From the NCBI GenBank assembly GCA_002412795.1, contig DHVS01000029.1:77761-141760 (forward strand): DNA of 64,000 nucleotides, written 5' to 3'. Source of the stretch: a bacterium UBP2_UBA5202. GTDB lineage: Bacteria > Edwardsbacteria > AC1 > EtOH8. Below, piece after piece: positions 62,871 to 64,000 of this stretch; positions within the stretch are counted from its first letter, which is position 1, and each line of letters begins with the position of its first letter. The position numbers and the translations under genes were made by a program. The notes beneath the pieces were generated by a model that did not search any database, was not told the origin of the DNA, and saw only the letters and a program-made list of their open reading frames with translations.

Positions 62871-62939
62871 TATCCGCAGATCAATGAAGATAAATTAAAA
62901 AATATTTCGCGCCATTTCGTGTTTTTAGTGGATAAGGGT
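62871..62939. repeat. Semi-palindromic intergenic repeat, copy C
   Basis: Left end TATCCGCAGAT (62871-62881) matches the left end of copy A exactly; right end AGTGGATAAGGGTT (62926-62939) matches the right ends of copies A and B. The centre is shorter and AT-rich. Confidence 0.5.
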
Positions 62940-62953
62940 TGTCAGTATCTGTT

Positions 62954-64000
62954 TTACTTACCGGCCTTGAATTCCTTGGCCGCCCGGATGAATTCCCTAA
63001 AAAGCGGATGAGCCCTCATGGGCCGGGACTTGAACTCGGGGTGGAACTGGCAGCCCACGAACCAGGGGTGCCCTTCAGCCTCCATCATCTCCATCAGCAT
63101 CCCGTCCGGCGATTTGCCGGAAAAGACTATGCCCTTCTCTTCCAGCCGCCCAATGTAATCGTTGTTGACCTCATAGCGGTGCCGGTGGCGCTCGGAGATC
63201 TCCTCCTGGCCGTAGGCCGCAAAGGCTTTGGTGCCGGTCTTTAACCGGCAGGGATAGGCGCCCAGCCTCATGGTACCGCCCAGGTTTTTCACCTGGCGCT
63301 GTTCCGGCAAAAAGTCTATCACCGGGTCCGGGCATTCCTTGGCGAACTCGGTGGAATTGGCATTACGCAGGCCGCAGAGGTTCCGGGAGGCCTCGATCAC
63401 CGCCACCTGCATTCCCAGGCAGATACCGAAGTACGGCACCTGGTTCTCCCGGGCGTATTTGGCGCAGAGGATCTTGCCCTCCACCCCCCGCTCGCCGAAG
63501 CCCGGGCAGACCAGCAGGCCCTGGCAGTCCTTCAGCCGGCCCTTGAGGTTTCCCGGGTTCAGGGCCTCGGTGTCTATCCAGTCCAGTTTCACCCGGACCT
63601 GGTTGTGGATGCCGGCGTGGAGCAGTGATTCGATGATGCTTTTGTAGGCGTCGTGCAGGTCCACGTACTTGCCGCAGATCCCCACGGTGACCTCGCCCTG
63701 GGGCTCTTTGAGGTTCTTCAGCATGTTCAGCCACTCGGTGATGTCCGGCTTGTGGAATCCCACCCCCAGCTTGTGGGCCACGATCTCATCCAGGCCGTCC
63801 TGGTGGAAGTGCTGGGGGATCTCGTAGATGCTTTCCACGTCTATGGCCTCGATCACCTCTTCGGCGGTGACGTTGCAGAACAGCCCGATCTTCTCCTTGA
63901 TGTCCTTGTCCAGCGGTTTTTCAGAACGGCAGATGATGATGTCGGGCTGGATGCCGATCTCCCTCAGCTTGTTGACCGAGTGCTGGGTGGGCTTGGTCTT
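62954..64000 (-). CDS. pyrG: CTP synthase, C-terminal part (cut by window edge)
   Basis: Makes CTP from UTP using glutamine and ATP. 348 residues are present; the frame is open to the window end, so the N-terminal part of the synthase domain is missing. The visible start (KTKPTQHSVNKLREIGIQP) is a hallmark of PyrG just after the nucleotide-binding region. The glutamine amidotransferase half has its nucleophile in GICLGMQ and the His/Glu pair in CQFHPEFKSRP. It is the first of the minus-strand genes here; the TlpA-like gene follows after 96 bases with a repeat between. Confidence 0.96.
   Translation of the reverse strand, partial: KTKPTQHSVNKLREIGIQPDIIICRSEKPLDKDIKEKIGLFCNVTAEEVIEAIDVESIYEIPQHFHQDGLDEIVAHKLGVGFHKPDITEWLNMLKNLKEPQGEVTVGICGKYVDLHDAYKSIIESLLHAGIHNQVRVKLDWIDTEALNPGNLKGRLKDCQGLLVCPGFGERGVEGKILCAKYARENQVPYFGICLGMQVAVIEASRNLCGLRNANSTEFAKECPDPVIDFLPEQRQVKNLGGTMRLGAYPCRLKTGTKAFAAYGQEEISERHRHRYEVNNDYIGRLEEKGIVFSGKSPDGMLMEMMEAEGHPWFVGCQFHPEFKSRPMRAHPLFREFIRAAKEFKAGK

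Noticed and set aside
1..64000. CRISPR arrays, rRNA genes, phage or transposase genes
   Set aside because: None were recognised when scanning both strands; the only repeats are those listed.

Overview
The window is a gene-dense bacterial chromosome fragment (roughly 50-55% GC by eye, with AT-rich gaps between operons). It probably comes from an uncultivated lineage of the Fibrobacteres-Chlorobi-Bacteroidetes (FCB) group. The main reason is a type IX secretion (T9SS) signature: a PorU-like C25 peptidase, PorV/PorQ-like outer-membrane proteins, and seven proteins ending in a T9SS type A / FlgD-like sorting domain (PNP near its start, then an IYNxxGxxV-like strand, a WDGRD-like turn and a GxYxYxL strand). 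Together with the many outer-membrane barrels this indicates a diderm cell. No phylum can be assigned from the sequence alone. All three tRNAs encode their CCA end.

Layout. 1-4181: the 3' end of a GspE/PilB ATPase, a hotdog thioesterase, a DUF3795 protein, a PLD-like protein, RimO and a prepilin peptidase, closely spaced. 4182-21012: a consensus promoter and a structured leader with three competing stems (a riboswitch- or attenuator-like element), then a seven-gene envelope/secretion operon: PorU-like, a PorV-like protein with a large repetitive insert, a secreted M6 protease, a DUF5683-like protein, a propeller lipoprotein, a large barrel and an Omp85 protein. 21013-33529: three surface proteins sharing an 'NFDY' N-terminal domain, a tRNA-Arg and a CUT1-type ABC sugar importer. 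33530-41879: outer-membrane barrels (one with tandem ComEA-like HhH repeats), a UshA-type nucleotidase lipoprotein and an exported PHP hydrolase. 41880-48769: a RecJ-like DHH protein, a sugar ABC ATPase, a YfgM-like TPR protein, a GH57 enzyme, a pseudopilin and a methyltransferase.

From 48770 on, nearly everything is on the minus strand: leuS, a zinc-ribbon protein with holA, a sorting-domain protein with three Big_5 repeats, a DUF2723 membrane protein downstream of tRNA-Arg, a beta-CASP nuclease, tRNA-Gly, a TlpA-like redoxin, and the C-terminal part of pyrG running off the right edge. The exception is a plus-strand DUF3467 gene.

Reading across the regions (inference): the cell invests heavily in exporting proteins to its surface by T9SS, in polysaccharide capture (NFDY proteins plus the ABC importer) and possibly in phosphoester or nucleic-acid breakdown outside the cytoplasm (exported ComEC-like hydrolase, HhH barrel, 5'-nucleotidase, PHP hydrolase). 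The most unusual items are the leader at 4291-4446, the PorV-like protein with about 500 inserted residues, the surface-sorted ComEC-like hydrolase, and a scattered family of short semi-palindromic intergenic repeats.
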